Of a stretch of 33,728 nt of DNA, positions 33,059 through 33,728 are shown piece by piece. The notes beneath the pieces were generated by a model. That model was not told the origin of the DNA. It saw only the letters and a list, made by a program, of their open reading frames with translations, and searched no databases. The stretch covers positions 1-33,728 of the forward strand of contig CANAAV010000027.1 of the NCBI GenBank assembly GCA_947346365.1. The letters run 5' to 3'. Source of the stretch: an uncultured Flavonifractor sp. Lineage in GTDB: Bacteria > Bacillota > Clostridia > Oscillospirales > Oscillospiraceae. Both the position numbers and the translations under genes were made by a program. The stretch's first letter is position 1, and every line of letters starts with the position of its first letter.

Positions 33059-33080
33059 TAGGCCTTGTTTGAAAAATGGG
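33059..33080 (+). repeat. Copy R3: solo left end of the dispersed repeat
   Basis: These 22 bases are identical to 11362-11383, the left flank and end of element R2 (TAGGCCTTGTTTGAAAAA and on). Similarity fades after about 20 more bases, and no matching right end was found in the rest of the window. So it is a related element with another inside, or a truncated copy. A 10-bp stem CGGACAAGGC/GCCTTGTCCG follows at 33117-33151. Confidence 0.65.
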
Positions 33081-33220
33081 AATATGAGCAAGGGTAAGGC
33101 CTCATAAAGAAGCTGCGGACAAGGCAGGCCGCAAGGGTTCGCCTTGTCCGTTCTATGCTGTGTAGCCCGCTGTAGCACATTTAAGAAACGTACCCGCGGA
33201 ACGGGCAATAAAACTACAAT

Positions 33221-33583
33221 TTACCTTGTTAACATATCAACAGCTTCTGTTTCTGTCAAAACAAAAAACACATTCTTTCCCTGATTACTTTCGTAAATAA
33301 AATCACGCAAGGGCTTGCTTGTATAATGCGAGTAATCGCCGAATACCGCAATGCGCCCACCATAATTGATAAACTTTTGTAGAATATCTCCGGCAAGCCC
33401 AGTACTCAGAATGAAAAAATCCTCTGTAATCAGTCCCTTATCAATTACGATGTTTTTGGTTCCAATCTCATACTTTGCTGTCATCAGCAAATCCAATGCA
33501 GACTGTGCATCGGAAATTACAAAGCTGCCGCTCTCAATAACAGCACAAATCACGTTGTTTTTCTCTACTTTTCTAACTTTCAT
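33221..33583 (-). CDS. DUF4180-like protein
   Basis: The protein has 120 residues, single domain. It matches my memory of DUF4180 (start VRKVEKNNVICAVI, SALDLLMTAKYEIGTKNIVIDK, RIAVFGDYSHYTSKPLRDFIYESN). The function is unknown. No membrane or signal segment. GGAAGGAA lies seven bases before ATG 33583. The codon use is much more AT-rich than elsewhere in the window, suggesting horizontal acquisition, next to a repeat end. Confidence 0.8.
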   Translation of the reverse strand: MKVRKVEKNNVICAVIESGSFVISDAQSALDLLMTAKYEIGTKNIVIDKGLITEDFFILSTGLAGDILQKFINYGGRIAVFGDYSHYTSKPLRDFIYESNQGKNVFFVLTETEAVDMLTR

Positions 33584-33667
33584 TTTGCGGTTCCTTCCAA
33601 ATCCTAATCGGTTAAGTCACTTTATAATAGAGCGGCCACCCGCCGGAAAGCGGTACTGTCAAGATTT

Positions 33668-33728
33668 ATGCGCAAAAAAGAATGCAGGCTCTGGGAGAAT
33701 GAGATCAGCCAGCAGCAGAGACGTCTTC
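33668..33728 (+). CDS. Possible 5' end of a CDS running off the window
   Basis: An ATG at 33668 opens a frame, MRKKECRLWENEISQQQ and on, that stays open to the window end. The composition is hydrophilic and plausible for a protein start. The ribosome site is weak, and a TATAAT (33623-33628) upstream could serve as a -10. Only 20 codons are visible, so it is uncertain and no function is offered. Confidence 0.3.
   Translation, partial: MRKKECRLWENEISQQQRRL

Noticed and set aside
1-33728. tRNA, rRNA or other standard RNA genes
   Set aside because: No cloverleaf with a GGTTCGAATCC-type arm and no rRNA core sequence was noticed by eye on either strand; a tRNAscan/Infernal run would be decisive.

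Overview
The window looks like chromosome from a GC-rich, low-G+C-lineage (Firmicutes) Clostridia member, most likely an Oscillospiraceae gut bacterium of the Flavonifractor/Lawsonibacter/Intestinimonas type. This is an inference from strong AGGAGG ribosome sites, frequent GTG/TTG starts, a T-box leader, a PdaB-type sporulation deacetylase, an FtsEX set, a split purH/purO arrangement and the general GC-rich codon use. No tRNA, rRNA or CRISPR array was recognised.

Layout. 1-172: right end of a dispersed repeat. 173-2159 (+): a P-loop uridine-kinase-like protein and an XRE regulator with a long pentad-repeat tail. 2298-4845 (+): promoter, pyrG (CTP synthase) and a DUF1835-type protein. 4846-5096: hairpin-rich spacer. 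5097-13073 (-): an amino-sugar/sialic-acid uptake and catabolism locus, in transcription order solute-binding lipoprotein, two ABC permeases, NanA-type lyase, nagB, nagA and an MsmK-type ATPase. A 161-bp MITE-like element lies between the binding-protein gene and the permeases. 13332-21150 (-): purine operon purE-purC-purF-purM-purN-(74-aa membrane protein)-purO-purH(AICAR transformylase only)-purD, preceded by a structured leader with an intrinsic terminator. 21539-22306 (+): pdaB-like deacetylase. 22397-24157 (-): thrS under a T-box. 24584-28635 (-): ftsE-ftsX-M23 peptidase-S41 peptidase, with a PucR/CdaR-type regulator upstream (28735-29826). 30128-30832 (-): rsuA-type pseudouridine synthase. 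30932-31408 (+): DUF4830-like protein. 31410-32045: decayed IS200/IS605 element. 32134-32985 (-): MscS-family channel. 33059-33080: another copy of the repeat end. 33221-33583 (-): DUF4180-like protein. A possible truncated CDS starts at 33668.

How the parts work together. The sugar locus would import an amino sugar or sialic acid and convert it through N-acetylmannosamine/N-acetylglucosamine-6-P to fructose-6-P; the kinase and epimerase steps are not in the window. The pur operon covers most of the path from PRPP to IMP (purL/Q/S and purB are not here). Its PurF has lost the N-terminal nucleophile cysteine, and IMP cyclohydrolase is a separate PurO-type protein. The FtsEX/M23/S41 genes form an envelope-remodelling set.

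Most interesting: the leader in front of purE carries a sigma-A-type promoter, a multi-hairpin domain, a 12-bp terminator and a near-perfect alternative pairing between the leader and the terminator. That is the layout of a transcription-terminating riboswitch or attenuator, and I could not match it to a purine, ZTP or PRPP class from memory.
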